This document shows, one piece after another, positions 34,738-48,228 of a DNA stretch of 64,000 nucleotides (position 1 is the stretch's first letter; each line of letters opens with the position of its first letter). The DNA comes from Anoplopoma fimbria (lineage: Eukaryota > Chordata > Actinopteri > Perciformes > Anoplopomatidae). A model generated the notes under the pieces. That model saw only the letters and a list, made by a program, of their open reading frames with translations, made no database searches and was not told the DNA's origin. The stretch is from positions 1,157,002 through 1,221,001 of the forward strand of contig NC_072450.1 of NCBI RefSeq assembly GCF_027596085.1, given 5' to 3'. The position numbers and the translations under genes were made by a program.

Positions 34738-34773
34738 TGAATAGTGTGAAGCCTCAAAGCTTCACACTATTCA
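34738..34773. other. perfect stem-loop, 15-bp arms, 6-base loop
   Basis: Arms TGAATAGTGTGAAGC and GCTTCACACTATTCA flank CTCAAA. The R3 copy at about 32813-32845 has only an imperfect version (GAATAGTTGGAGCCCCAAAG, then CTTCATTCG). Confidence 0.95.
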
Positions 34774-34795
34774 TTCATTCATTCATTCATTCATT
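34769..34795. repeat. (ATTC)n microsatellite
   Basis: About six ATTC units directly after the hairpin. Confidence 0.9.
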
Positions 34796-35120
34796 GACTT
34801 TTGAATCCCAAACATTTGAATTCTGCTGGGATTTGTTTCTTCCCAGGTTTTGTTTCTAAAGCAGTTATATCTAAACAGTCAGATAAAGATCAGGCTACAC
34901 TGATTATTATTTTTATACTGTTTGTAGAAGTATATGTGTTGGATTGTTTCAGAGTCATGTGATCCAAACATTTCCAATAACTCCGGAGCTTTGTAAGGTC
35001 CAAAAGTCACCTGTTATTGAAAAAAAAGATAGATATAATCCAAAATTCACAGTATGTTTTTATATAACAAATATCCCTATTTGTTGGCATTTAGCATTTC
35101 AAAAACTACATTTTCACTGC

Positions 35121-36709
35121 AGCAGAAATGTCGAGTTATATTCAGACTAACTGATTTAATCCAATGAATGACAAATTGAAGATTTTGTTGGAGGATTTAT
35201 TTCTATTCTTAGGGTGATGACATCATAAAATAAAAAGGACAGGCAACGCTTCATTCAAAAACCTCAATAAAAACTTCAAATGTAAAAAAGAAAGTCATTT
35301 AGTACAACTCTAGTTTGAAATATACCAAGGTAACGAGATAACTACCTTTAAAACTCCCAATATAATGAAGGTCAAAAGAGTTCCTGATAAAACACATTTA
35401 AAATTCTCTATTTAGCAAATCTCTTTTTTTTTTATCTTTCCAAATCCGTCCACAATGAGGCCTTTAATTCCATTTGTCTCCATTGTAGGTAGGTGGAGGC
35501 AAAAATAAGTCTCAAAAGCCGGACAAATTAAACCAAAACTGTCTTCATGGACAGAAAGCACAGGAGGTAAAGAACGGAACAACGGAACTCTGAAGCAGTC
35601 AGATGCACCAACGTCTCAAAGGCAACCAGAGAAAGAAATAAAACAAAGCTTTGATGAGTCAACAGACAATCTGCAGTAAAACACAGCTCACTGAATAGAA
35701 TCTCCTGCTCCTCTTCCTCCTCCTCCTCCTCTTCATGCTTTATGTCCGATTCTGCAGCGTCTTTAATCAAACTAATGCATTAAAGCCCTCCAGCCACATG
35801 TTCACAGAGAGCAGCAGCAGAGACCTCTGCCTCGTCGTCCTACCTGGGTATTCATGTGATCCAAACATGTGGTTACAAGTCCAAGCTCAGCTCTTCCTCC
35901 TCCTCCTCATCTCCTCCTCTTCCTCCTAATCCTCCTCTTTCAGAGCTGACAATAAAACTCCAGAGCTCTTTTCTTCCCCTCTGACAGACTTTTGTCCCAG
36001 TTCTTCGACCTCTTGTTGCTGCCTCATGCCCTCCTTCCCTCTTTTCCTTTCCCTCTGCAGACTCTCCTCCCACTGCTCCTCCTCCACCTTCCCCCTCCTC
36101 CTCCTCCTCCTCCTCCTCCTCCTCCTCCTCGTGCACCAACACGCCATAAAATACCGCCTCCACCTCAGAGCGAACGGCTCTGATTTCAGCCCCCTCTGCT
36201 TCCTTCTGCTCTCCGGGCTTCTACTGAAACGAGTTCAGCTCTGACGGACAGATGGGTGGAGGTGAAGTGGAAAAGAGGAGGAATGAGAGGGAGAAAGGAG
36301 AGGTGTCACCTTACAGACTGTCAGGAATAATAGAGAGGAGCTTTGTCCTCTTTTCTTTTGAAGAATGTGGAATGCAAAAGTCTTCAAGGTCAAAAAAAAG
36401 GAGCTTGTTTTTTTAGGAGGACTTTTTCAACCAGTGAACAAACACCTGAACCTGGTCAACGACAGTCCAGATATAGACTTTAATCTAAATGTTTCTTTGG
36501 CTGAACAGCAGCTGTTGTGTTGTTATTCGCCTCCCTTCATTCACTCAGCATGACATTATGTTCACGGCAACACATTTATTGTTTGTACAGTCGGTAGTGG
36601 ATCATCTCTGCACATAGCTGTGGTAGACGTGAGCGGTTAGCTTAATGTTTTTATATTGATATAAATATAATGATTTAAGAATTGTTGTTACAACAGCCTA
36701 AAAACATCT
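35121..36709. other. no gene recognised; C/T-rich tracts
   Basis: TCC/CTC tracts at about 35700-35735, 35895-35935 and 36093-36130. The poly-Glu, poly-Pro and poly-Leu open frames over them are compositional. Confidence 0.6.
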
Positions 36710-36925
36710 CATAACATGCAGCTATATCTACGCAGTTTCCAATAAAGATCAGGCTTTATTATTAGTATAATATTATTTTTTAGAATTGTTGAACACTCAT
36801 GTGATCTAAACATTTCCAATATCTCCAGAGCACTTTAATGTCCAAGAGTCAACATTTACTGAAAAAAAAGATTGATATAATCATCTCAAAAATATGTTTT
36901 TATCAAACTAAATATTCTGCTTCAG
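36710..36925 (+). repeat. dispersed repeat R3, copy c
   Basis: GCTATATCTACGCAG, AATAAAGATCAGGCT, CATGTGATCTAAACATTTCC and TGAAAAAAAAGATTGATATA align with R3 copy b. Confidence 0.7.
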
Positions 36926-38940
36926 TCCAGGTTTGCTCTCGAGCTTTTTGAACAAATTTTTTTTGGGAAAAAAAGGAAAACTTCAAACAACAAAAAGAGA
37001 GCATAATGACAGCCTAATACTAATAGTTAAATAGTTTTAAATACACGTCTTGTCATCCTGATATATGAGGCACATGTTGGAGTCCTATACTTAACTCTGG
37101 CCTTTAGCCCACACTGTCACTAACTGCACTCCCTGAAGAAATAGTCACATTTTGGGGGAAAAGCAATTAGAGAAGCAGAAAGAAGAGTCTTCAATGAGTC
37201 TGAAGAAAAATCTGAATAAAATCAGGTATAAAAGATAAAGATAAAGCTAAAGTGTAAACGTGAACCAACACATCTGGAGATCCAGACAGAAGACAAGTAA
37301 ATGAAGGAACAACACTGTTACAATCACTCAAATACACTCAGTATACTTTCAGCAGCTAGCGTAGTATAGACCAGCTAACGCTAGTTAATGCTGCGCTAAC
37401 GTTATCTGCTAATGTTAGCGCCATGACTGTTTTAGAAACATGCATCTCCTTCCTGTTACACAACGTTTAACCACGACCAGCTCCAAATCCAATAAACCAG
37501 CCTGAACCACTGATGAAGGTCTATGGAGCAGAGTGATGCTACGCTATGATTGGACAGTCTGCGTTCAGAGGGGCGGGGCTTAGAAAAAGGCCAATTTGAT
37601 TGGGATGTTCTGCTATTCTTGACGGCAGGGCAGTGACTCTAACATCAAGTCAAAAATGCATTTAAATCCTTTTTTTCTGAGATTTATTCAAGAAGAAAAC
37701 AGTGGAGATCATTTCCATGCAAACTCAGATTTGCAAAACATGAACCTGTTTAAAAATCCACAAAGGTCATTTAACTCCAGGACCCAATACTCAAAGAGTA
37801 ACTAATCTAAATATAAACCAGGATGACCTGCTCTAGATTACTGTCCTGGTTAATATATAACTAGACTTCTCATGGTTGAATTCCCCCGTGACTTGCACAC
37901 TTCCTGCCCTGCTGTAATCCAACACCTGGAGTTCATACTGCAGTGTGCAGAAATGAACTCGTAGCTTTGTATTTGCCAAACATTGTCTGGTTGGGAGTGA
38001 ATTCCCGGCTCCTCCTCTGAGCCTGGAGGCCTGAAGGTGAGCTCCACATTAACAAAGACATGGTGAGGGAGCGAGTGTGGAGATTAGAGAGCTCACAGAG
38101 CGACGGTGAGGGAGCTGCATGCCTGAGCTGACGGAGCTTCATTTAGGACGGAGATCAGTGGGGCGGATCAGCGCGGGGGGGGCTGAGAACCGACTCTTAT
38201 CTTTGCTCTGGAAACTCCTCACGCTCCACCTGGAGTCGTAGCCTCGGGGGGAACTCTACATCCGGGCGTGAGCGATGCCAGGAACGCCTGTAATCACCTT
38301 CAGCTATGTGAACGGAGAGAGGAGCCCGAGGCGGCCGATACCTGGTCCTCACCTTTATCCTCACCTTTATCCTCACCTTTATCCTCACCTTTATCCTCAC
38401 CTTTATCCAGGTTGTGTTTAGTGTTTGGAAAACTGTTTAGAAAAGCTGCGTCATTGTAATTATCTAGAAAGTATTTATAACTGTTTTTAAGATGCTCCAT
38501 TAGCTTCAGCCTGAAAGCATTTCTTCTAAAGAGCTTTTACGTCCGTATTCTAAGATAAGTATCTGTTATTCTACTGGACGGTAAAAGTCTGTCAGTATCT
38601 ACCGAAGCTGGTTTCCACTGGGCTAAAAAAAAAAACTAACATCTGGCTACTGTCTTCAGTTTGAAAGGTCACAATCAGCATTCTTTCCCAGCTCAAACAT
38701 CTCTGCAGCAGCCACAGGTCTTTATCAGCTCCAGCTCCAATCAGCAGTTAGAGAACAACCAAAGTTACTCCTCCATTTTCTCCAAAAGCCTGCAGCAGGT
38801 GTCAATTTATGCTCGTTACATGAATACAGTCTTTTTGAAATAAACTTCCGTCTTCACAGACAACTCTGTTAGGTTTAGAAAAGATGGTGAAATATTTAGA
38901 AAACCACTTAGTTTACTAGGACTCATTTCATGTGATACGC
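36926..38940. other. no gene recognised
   Basis: Contains a 12-bp tandem repeat at 38345-38408 and otherwise unrecognised sequence. Confidence 0.55.
38345..38408. repeat. 12-bp tandem repeat (CTCACCTTTATC), five copies
   Basis: Five nearly exact units. It is in phase with codons by length only. No coding support is seen. Confidence 0.95.
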
Positions 38941-38942
38941 CA

Positions 38943-39237
38943 CGGCTGTGGCGTAGTGGAGAGCAAGGTAGTTCTCCAATCAGAGGGTCGGTGGTTCGAT
39001 ACCCGGCTTCGGCAGTCGATGTGTCCTTGGGCAAGACACTTAACCCCAAGTTGCTCCTGAAGGCCATCGGTGTGGACTGATGATGAATGTTAGTTAGAGT
39101 CTGATGGTGGCACCTTGATGGTAGCCTGTCATCAGTGTGTGAATGGGTGAATGATATGTAACATACTACTGACTGTAAGTCGCTTTGGAGAAAAGCCTCT
39201 GCTAAATGACTAATGTAATGTAATGTAATGTAATTAT
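38943..39237 (+). mobile_element. tRNA-derived SINE
   Basis: An A-box-like TGGCGTAGTGG and a B box GGTTCGATACC lie in a tRNA-like head. A body follows with GTGTCCTTGGGCAAGACACT and a 3' end CTGTAAGTCGCTTTGGAGAA, then a (TGTAA)n tail. This is the usual layout of fish SINEs whose tail matches a LINE. The exact family is not assigned. Confidence 0.85.
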
Positions 39238-39740
39238 GGCGCAATATTTTCCGTAGCTTTTGCTATGAATGCTGGATGAGACCAGCCTGGAAAGAAACAT
39301 GACACCCATGTGGAAACAATCATTTTCCCTTCTTTTCTGTGTTGACATATAATTAATAAAAACAACAGGGATTTGGATAATTACATAGAACTAAAATGCT
39401 CTCCTCAGTGCCACCAAACCCCATGGAAATAAACTGTTATTCTATCGCCCCGATTGTGAAACAGACTTCGAACAGAAACTGAATATAACTCGTCTAAAGT
39501 GTCTTTGTTAGTCTTCACTCTGCTCCAACGATCACCAACTCTGTTTGACAGTTTGACAGAGAGACTGAATGAATAGCACAAAGGAGTAACCACTGTAACA
39601 CCCTCACGGTTTACTAACCCTGCCTCTGGTGCCGGCCGGAGCAAGCGGGAAGTCAAACTTGACACACATGGTTAAAAAAAACAGACAGACCAGAGAAACT
39701 ACGTGGTATCACACATCAGGAAATCAGTCTATCGACTATA

Positions 39741-39940
39741 CAGCGGGTAAATGAGTATTGAACACGTCACCATTTTTCTCAGTAAATATATTTCTAAAGG
39801 TGCTATTGACATGAAATGTTCACCAGATGTCGGTAACAACCCAAGTAATCCATACATACAAAGAAAACCAAACAAATAAGTTCAGAAATTAAGTTATGTG
39901 TAATAAAACGGAATGACACAGGGAAAAAGTATTGAACACG
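39741..39940. repeat. left terminal inverted repeat of the Tc1-like element
   Basis: It pairs with 41122-41321 with few differences. It contains GAGTATTGAACACGTCACCA at the outer end and AAAAAGTATTGAACAC at the inner end, i.e. a repeated GTATTGAACAC at both edges, possibly the outer and inner transposase sites. Confidence 0.9.
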
Positions 39941-39954
39941 CTACTGAAATGTAT

Positions 39955-40967
39955 TTAATACTTGGTACAGAAGCCTTTGTTGGTGATGACAGCTTCAAGA
40001 CGCCTCCTGTATGGAGAAACTAGTGGCATGCATTGCTCAGGTGTGATTTTGGCCCATTCTTCCACACAAACAGTCTTCAGATCTTGAAGGTTCCGTGGGC
40101 CTCTTCTATGAACTCTGATCTTTAGTTCTTTCATAGATTTTCGATTGGATTCAGGTCAGGTGATTGGCTGGGCCATTCTAGCAGCTTTATGTTCTTTCTC
40201 TGAAACCAATGGAGAGTTTCCTTGGCTGTGTGTTTGGCATCATTGTCTTGCTGAAATGTCCACCCTCGTTTCATCTTCATCATCCTGCTAGATGGCAGCA
40301 GATTTTTATCCTTCCTTCAATTATATGAAGTTTGCCAGTGCCGTATGCTGAAAAACAGCCCCACACCATGATGTTCCACCTCCAAACTTCACTGTTGGTC
40401 TGGTGTTTTTTGGTGTTTTTGGGGTGATGTGCAGTGCCATTTGACCTCCAAACATGGTGTGTATTATGGCATCCAAAGAGTTCCATGTTGGTCTCATCTG
40501 ACCAGACTATATTCTCCCAGTATTTCACAGGCTTGTCTAAATGTTGTGCAGCAAACTTTAAACGAGCTTCAACATGCTTTTTCTTCAGCAATGGAGTCTT
40601 GCGTGGTGAGCGTGCATACAGGCCACGGCGGTTGAGTGCATTACTTATTGTTTTCTTTGAAACAATTGTACCTGCTAATTCCAGGTCTTTCTGAAGCTCT
40701 CCACAAGTGGTCCTTGGCTCTTCTGATAATTCTTTTCACTCCTCTGTCAGAAATCTTGCGAGGAGCACCTGGTCGTGGCCGGTTTATGGTGGAATGATGT
40801 TCTTTCCACTTCCGGATTATGGCCCCAACAGTGCTCACTGGAACATTCAGAAGTTTAGAAATCCTTCTGGAACCAATGCCATCAGTATGTTCTGCAACAA
40901 TAAGGTTGTGAAGGTCTTGAGAGAGCTCTTTGCTTTTACCCATCATGAGATGTTTCTTGTGTGACAC
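39955..40967 (-). pseudogene. Tc1-like transposase remnant
   Basis: The N-terminal part (GKSKELSQDLHNLIVAEHTD, then KLLNVPVSTVGAIIRKWKEH and RPRPGAPRKIS) is the paired-like helix-turn-helix region. The frame breaks near 40719. The following frame reads CGELQKDLELAGTIVSKKTI and LLKKKHVEARLKFAAQHL, then WENIVWSDETNMELFG with the first catalytic Asp. About 15-20 residues are missing after GKLHIIEGR. Later fragments show FQQDND and [10 protein letters not shown] (second Asp and Glu), then a stop in place of the Trp codon region. It cannot encode active enzyme. Confidence 0.9.
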
Positions 40968-41121
40968 CTTGGTAATGAGACACCTTTTTATAGGCCATCA
41001 GTTGGGACTGAACCAGCTGATGTTAATTTGCACTGACAAGGGGCAGGACTGCTTTCTAATTACTGATAGATTTCAGCTGGTGTCTTGGCTTTCATGCCTT
41101 TTTGCACCTCCCTTTCTTCAT

Positions 41122-41321
41122 GTGTTCAATACTTTTTCCCTGTGTCATTCCATTTTATTACACATAACTTAGTTTCTGAACTTATTTGTTTGGTTCTCTT
41201 TGTATGTATGGATTACTTGGGTTGTTACCGACATCTGGTGAAAATTTCATGTCAATAGAACCTTTAGAAATATATTTACTGAGAAAAATGGTGACGTGTT
41301 CAATACTTATTTTACCCGCTG
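41122..41321. repeat. right terminal inverted repeat of the Tc1-like element
   Basis: Reverse complement of the left repeat, with the same GTATTGAACAC-type motif at outer and inner edges. Confidence 0.9.
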
Positions 41322-41345
41322 TATTTAAATATGCTTTAATGTTAG

Positions 41346-41640
41346 ATAAGATAAGATAAGATAAGATAATCCTTTATTAGTCCTGCAGCGGGGAAATTTG
41401 CAGGCTTACAGCAGCAGAGAGTAAAGTGCACACAAGAGACATAGTAGAAGAAAGACAAGATAAAAATAAAAAATGAAAATAAAAAAAACAAGTATTATAA
41501 ATAAGCAATAAAAAAAGAGTAGAAAATCAACAATAACTGAAATATTATATTTACAGACAGAAAAAACTATTTTAACTATTATTGCACATTGTAATGTATT
41601 GCATATTGTCATGTTTTTATTGTCTTGTTTTTATTGTGGT
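41346..41640 (-). mobile_element. 3' end of a non-LTR retroelement with (TTATC)n tail, copy 1
   Basis: On the minus strand GGACTAATAAAGGATTATCT is followed by repeated TTATC. The same end is at 55054-55101. The upstream AT-rich part (41400-41640) probably belongs to its 3' UTR. Family not assigned. Confidence 0.6.
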
Positions 41641-41751
41641 AAATAAGTAGAACAGGTATTTTGTTTGTCTCCTAAAGCTCCATTAAAACACATCACTGTT
41701 TATTCTGACTTAATCCCACATACAAATACTCATTAGAGACCCAATGGATCC

Positions 41752-41820
41752 ATCCGCCGCTGAAAATAGTCCCCAACAAAGTCACCATTTCCTCCTGTTT
41801 GTTTGATTAAACTACAGCTG
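41752..41820 (+). repeat. dispersed repeat R6, copy 2
   Basis: Matches 21436-21500 (CATCCGCCGCTGAAAATAGT). Confidence 0.6.
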
Positions 41821-42722
41821 TTTTTGGAGATTATTGAGTCTTTTAAAACATTAAATTATATATTTGTGTTACTGAAACGTTCATTTTCAACATGTCCCAT
41901 TATGCTGTTGAAAAAAAAAAGTGATCCGGGTGGCTAAAACATATTCTGTAACAAATCATATAAAAAATAACACCTGGACAGGTTTGCATATTATGTGGAA
42001 ACGAATGGCTGACTGGAAAAACACTCAAAGACAATAAATCTAAAACAAAAAACTGGTGTGTTTAAGAACAAGAAAACAACCAATAACAACATTTCCCATG
42101 AGCCTTTGCATTCAACAGCTGCAGCTCCCATGAGGCTCTGATGGAGCTACCGGGGTTAACAAAGTATTTATATTAAAGAGAAAGAGAAAAGAAGAGCAGC
42201 AGACTGAACCATTATCTCTCCTCTGAGATAAAACCAGCTCTTAATAAATGGAGGTCAGAAGGTCAACGACACTTTCAGCTATTTACTCCCAGAAAAACAA
42301 CTCCGGTGAGCCGGTGTGAGAGGATCAGGTGACCGTCCTCCAGACGACTTCACAACTTATCATCTACACTTCCCTCCTTGTTAGGAGGTCAGAGGTCAGG
42401 TTTACGGCCCACAGAGGGGAGGCAACGCTGGCTGGTAGCAGATTAACAAGAGGAGGAGGAGGGAGGAGGGAGGGAGGCTCTGGTTCTCTGGAGAACATAG
42501 CAAGAGTCCAGTGGAGGGGGGCAGTGGAGAGTGGAGGAGTTAGGTTTCTCCAGAGCACCTGCCTGCTGCTGCACCACCTCCTCCTCCTCCTCCTCCTCCT
42601 CTGAAGTCTGAGCAGACTCTCGAACTTCTCTACTTCCTCTAGACGACACTCTCAGACACTGGGCTCACCAAACTAGTTTAAATGAAAAAGTAATGACATT
42701 TACTAATTTGTACTGAAATAAA

Positions 42723-42728
<6 letters not shown>
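41821..42728. other. no gene recognised
   Basis: Contains a (CTC)n tract near 42578-42601. Nothing else is recognised. Confidence 0.5.

Positions 42729-42755
<27 letters not shown>
42729..42755. repeat. (AT)n microsatellite
   Basis: About 27 bases of AT. Confidence 0.9.
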
Positions 42756-42962
42756 AATGAAAGGTTATAATTGTTTTGAGGGTTAGGGATCAGGGAGTCG
42801 TATCTCTGTAACGTTCCGAAAACAAACAATGAGACATTGACGCCATCTTTGGTTTTTGTTTTGTCAGCTGTGTGAGAACATCTTTAATTCCAACCTCAAC
42901 CAGAAAATCATAACCCTGAAGCAGACCTTTGACCTGAAGAAAAGAAACTAATGTCACAGTTT

Positions 42963-43052
42963 AAACTAGACAAGAGCAAACACACATCTCTGTGCTGATC
43001 CATAAATAAACTAGACAAGAGCAAACACACATCTCTGTGCTGATCCATAAAT
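42963..43052. repeat. exact 45-bp tandem duplication
   Basis: AAACTAGACAAGAGCAAACA ... TGTGCTGATCCATAAAT occurs twice head to tail without differences, so it is recent or kept identical. Confidence 0.95.
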
Positions 43053-43241
43053 CCTCCGGTTATTGATCAGGAACCAACAGAACCAACAGAACAGGAACGA
43101 TGGATAAAAATAAATCAATAACAAAAACAAGTTTGCTGGATTATTTTTAAGGACAACCACATATTTTGTATTCAGAGAGCAGAGGATCAGTGTTTCTATG
43201 AAAATCTGAAAGTGTAAACATGAGCTGCCCTCCGGCTCTGT

Positions 43242-44809
<1,568 letters not shown>

Positions 44810-45125
44810 AATAATTATTGTCAGATTTTCATCTTTTGGACGGTCCTTGAACACATCATGTGTGATGAACACTTTCGTCAGAAAACGCAACCAAAACTTT
44901 GCTTAAAATTGTTGATATTTAATCAAAAACATTTTATTCTACATGTCTCATTTAAAATCTCTCCTGGAGTAAACCGTTTGCTTTAACCAGATTCTGTAAA
45001 AAACATTAAATTCTGAGCTCCTCAGTGAAACTATGAAGATATGATTGATTCATCTGAGACCAACAGTCATGTGACAACAAATCTGTGAAACTTTGACTGA
45101 ACTTCAGGCTGCTGAACACAGAGCA
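44810..45125 (+). repeat. dispersed repeat R2, copy b
   Basis: Aligns with 29376-29660 (GGTCCTTGAACACATCATGT, CTTCAGGCTGCTGAACACA) and with 50095-50345 (AAACCGTTTGCTTTAACCAG). Confidence 0.8.
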
Positions 45126-45508
45126 GAGAGGAGAGGAGAGGCTGGAAGTAGAGGATGTAAAAATGTGAATAATTCAAAATATAAAGCATGTAAAGCCTCC
45201 CTTTATTTTCAACATTGGTAAAATGTTGGATATATAGATTCCATAGTTTACCAATTTTTGTAAAATAAATTATCAATAAATTAAAATTGTATTTTCATCT
45301 TTTTTTATGATTAATGTCTTTATAACTGTTATTTTTTGGAGGAGAAATAACATAACCCTGCGAGCCGGTGGTTCGATCCCGTGGCCGAGCTGCAGCTGAA
45401 CCTCGGCGGAGGCAGAATGAGAGTCTGCAGGCGACAGAAAAACTACTAGCTGCTCTTTTCCCCGAACTCTGACTCCGATAAATGAGGTCGGTCTGAGGCT
45501 GCAGGGTC

Positions 45509-45573
45509 ACTCCGTCCTCCCACTCCGTCCTCCCACTCCGTCCTCCCACTCCGTCCTCCCACTCCGTCCTCCT
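45509..45573. repeat. 13-bp tandem repeat (ACTCCGTCCTCCC), five copies
   Basis: Five units, nearly exact. Confidence 0.95.
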
Positions 45574-46401
45574 CTCTCATGGAGCGACACCTCTCTGGTC
45601 ATTAGTCCCTAAAGTCCAAAACTATGTCGAGCTTTTCTGTGTTCTTCTTTTATGCTTTTTGATGTTTTTCTCTGCTTGAAAAAGATCATAAAAGATGAAA
45701 AGTCTGAGTTTTTAAATCACATTTCTGCTGCAACAAATGGGAGAAATATGGTTTCGTTTTAGTCGTGACGATAAAAGTTTCGTCTGTATCTACTTGTTTC
45801 AACACCACAGAGAGATATTCTAACTAAAAGGCCGCCATGTTCTTTTTTTGAACAGTTTCATCACATGGAAATATGAAAGGTTTTCTTTTGAATCAATTCA
45901 CTTAAACATTCTGTGGGTTTGAATGATGTTTGGTTGGATAATATTTCAAACAAAAGATTGAGTTCATTCTTTTTTTTTTTAAAAACCTCCACTCTCCAAA
46001 GACGTTGATTCATAAATCAATAAAAAAGATGATCACATAAGCCACTTATATCCTGATGTGGTTTACAGTTTGAAAAATGAGTCATATAAATACAGAAGAA
46101 AACCGTCCCAGGTGTTGTCCTCCATGTTTTCAAATAACAATGGATGTAAAATGAATTTAGTAAAGACAAAATTATCTGATCAAGTTTGTTGACATTTATT
46201 TACATTTCAAATCTAATAAATCTAATTGCATTTTATTTCTGCCGGTCCTGGACTTCCCTACATATGATCAGAACATCAGAACTGGCTCATTTTCACGATG
46301 GAGAGTAAACTGAACCTCGCTCGATCAGAAATGTAAAAAATGTGTTTTGACAGATCACATTTGTGAAAGATGAGAAGTCAGAACAGAGTTTACAGTCATA
46401 A
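45574..46401. other. no gene recognised
   Basis: AT-rich sequence without recognised features. Confidence 0.5.
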
Positions 46402-46563
<162 letters not shown>

Positions 46564-46799
46564 GCCCTGTCGTCCTCTCTGCCTCTTCACGTCCCTCGTC
46601 TTAATGAGCTGCTCTCTGTGCCGTCACGGCTGTCAGTCATCAGCGTTAATACGACCAGACAGCAGCGCTGACACGCTCTGCATAGGACACACACCACACA
46701 AACACACACACACACACGCACACGCACACCAGCAGCACCACCTCCAGCAGGCTGAAGCCACACAAGTCTCAGACTCTGTTCACGTCATCAGAGAGTCCG

Positions 46800-46930
46800 T
46801 CCATCTCACCAGATATCTGAGACCACGTCTTCATCCACACGACTACGTTACGGTTTTAAAACACGACCTTTGCTGGCGTCCACACAAAGAACCTGAAACA
46901 GACGCTGGAACAACGCCGCTAAATCTGTTT
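46800..46930 (+). repeat. dispersed repeat R4, copy b
   Basis: CACCAGATATCTGAGACCAC, GTCTTCATCCA and GCGTCCACACA match 30612-30760. Confidence 0.65.
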
Positions 46931-48228
46931 TATTGAGAAAAAACCCAAGAAAGTGAGACCTTCACAACCACGTTTACTGCCTCAGGTTCTGAGAAGGGAA
47001 GTCAAAGCTTCATGTGTTTAACCTGCATTCTTTCTCTATATATATATTCATATACTTCTTATATAAAGTTATAAACAAACATCAGTGTCGACTCAGAGGT
47101 TTAGTCAACATAAAGAGTTACAGGCGTTTCTGAGCTTGTTGTCTGTTAACAGCTGTTACACATGTTCATTCTATGACTGCCTACATGTGGGTTCTTATGA
47201 ACGCTTATACCATGATTTTAGTGGATTTCAGGAAGCAGAAATGTGTGTTTGACTGATGAAATCCTTTGTTCGAAATGATAAAATATCGCCACCATTCTGG
47301 AAAAATTCACCCAGAACCCAGAAACACATTTAATACTAAAGAAAATAGTTTCCGTTTAAAAACAAACCTGTAACGTGTTGAAACATTTGGAACAAGGAGG
47401 ATGAATCTCTTTTCTTCGCCCTCTTTCCAGTTGCCAAACAACAAAACTGGATCAGATCAGAAAACACTCGTATGTTGTTCTAGAGGTTTGAGTCTGAATC
47501 CATTTAAATCACGTAAAACGCTTTTGTTAATATTTGTTTGGTTAAAATAACTAAACTAATAACTAAATGAAAAATTCTTCCATCTGCAGGTTTCTTTTGT
47601 TTTTGTCACTTTTCATACTAACACAGTTTGGATCCGTGTCCATAAACAGGTATTTTCTGCTGATCCTGGTTCAGTCTCTTCCAGCTGAGGCCCATCAGCC
47701 GTCTGCAGCTGATGCTTGGCTCACAATCAGATCCGGTTAGCAGCTTCTGGAAATATGTGGATAATAAAACGGCCAATTCTGTCAGCGTGTCGCTGGTTTT
47801 GAGGCCAACGTGAGTCTGACGGCCAGGTGGACCGGATCCAGTCCAGGTGGGCTGGATCAGGTCCAGGTATGTCGATAAACAGAGGAAAATAATAACTGAC
47901 AAGAATGGAAACGAGGAAATGTATCTAGAGCTGTAGGATATGCTTTGGACATTATTAATATTATATATGTGATAAATGTGACATAATGAGTTCTTACTGA
48001 TGAGGTTCATTAATAAACTGTTATATGTGAATGATCTGTTAAAATGAATCTTAATTAGTCTTCAGATGGAGATCTAAGACCAAAAGGTGACGGGTTTCTG
48101 ACTCATCAAGATTAAAATCTCTTTTAAAGATCATTTTCTTTTATATGAACTGGCTGCTGCTTTGTTTTCCTTGTTATTTGATAGACGCTTATTAATAAAA
48201 TACTTTTTTAGGATCAGGTCAGAGTTAC
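46931..48228. other. no gene recognised
   Basis: AT-rich sequence with a short direct repeat GGTCCAGGTGGGCTGGATCA-type near 47830-47870. No coding signal is seen. Confidence 0.5.

Larger units (their letters stand above)
34590..35120 (+). repeat. dispersed repeat R3, copy b
   Basis: The longest R3 copy. It includes a perfect 15-bp-arm hairpin at 34738-34773 and an ATTC run. Its 3' half (CATGTGATCCAAACATTTCC, AATAACTCCGGAGC) matches 36810-36890. Confidence 0.75.
39741..41321 (-). mobile_element. Tc1-like DNA transposon with ~200-bp terminal inverted repeats, inactive
   Basis: The ends CAGCGGGTAAA... and ...TTTACCCGCTG are flanked by TA on both sides (39739-39740 and 41322-41323), the Tc1/mariner target duplication. 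The terminal repeats at 39741-39940 and 41122-41321 are near identical. A degenerate transposase lies between. At about 1.58 kb it is a typical Tc1-like size. Confidence 0.93.

Noticed and set aside
35873..36183. Glu-rich and Pro-rich open frames
   Set aside because: They come from CTC/TCC tracts.
38943..39010. tRNA-like sequence with A and B boxes
   Set aside because: It is fused to a SINE body with a (TGTAA)n tail and the acceptor stem does not pair as in a tRNA gene, so it is part of a SINE.
45360..45385. B-box-like GGTTCGATCCC
   Set aside because: There is no matching A box or cloverleaf. It is at most a SINE scrap.
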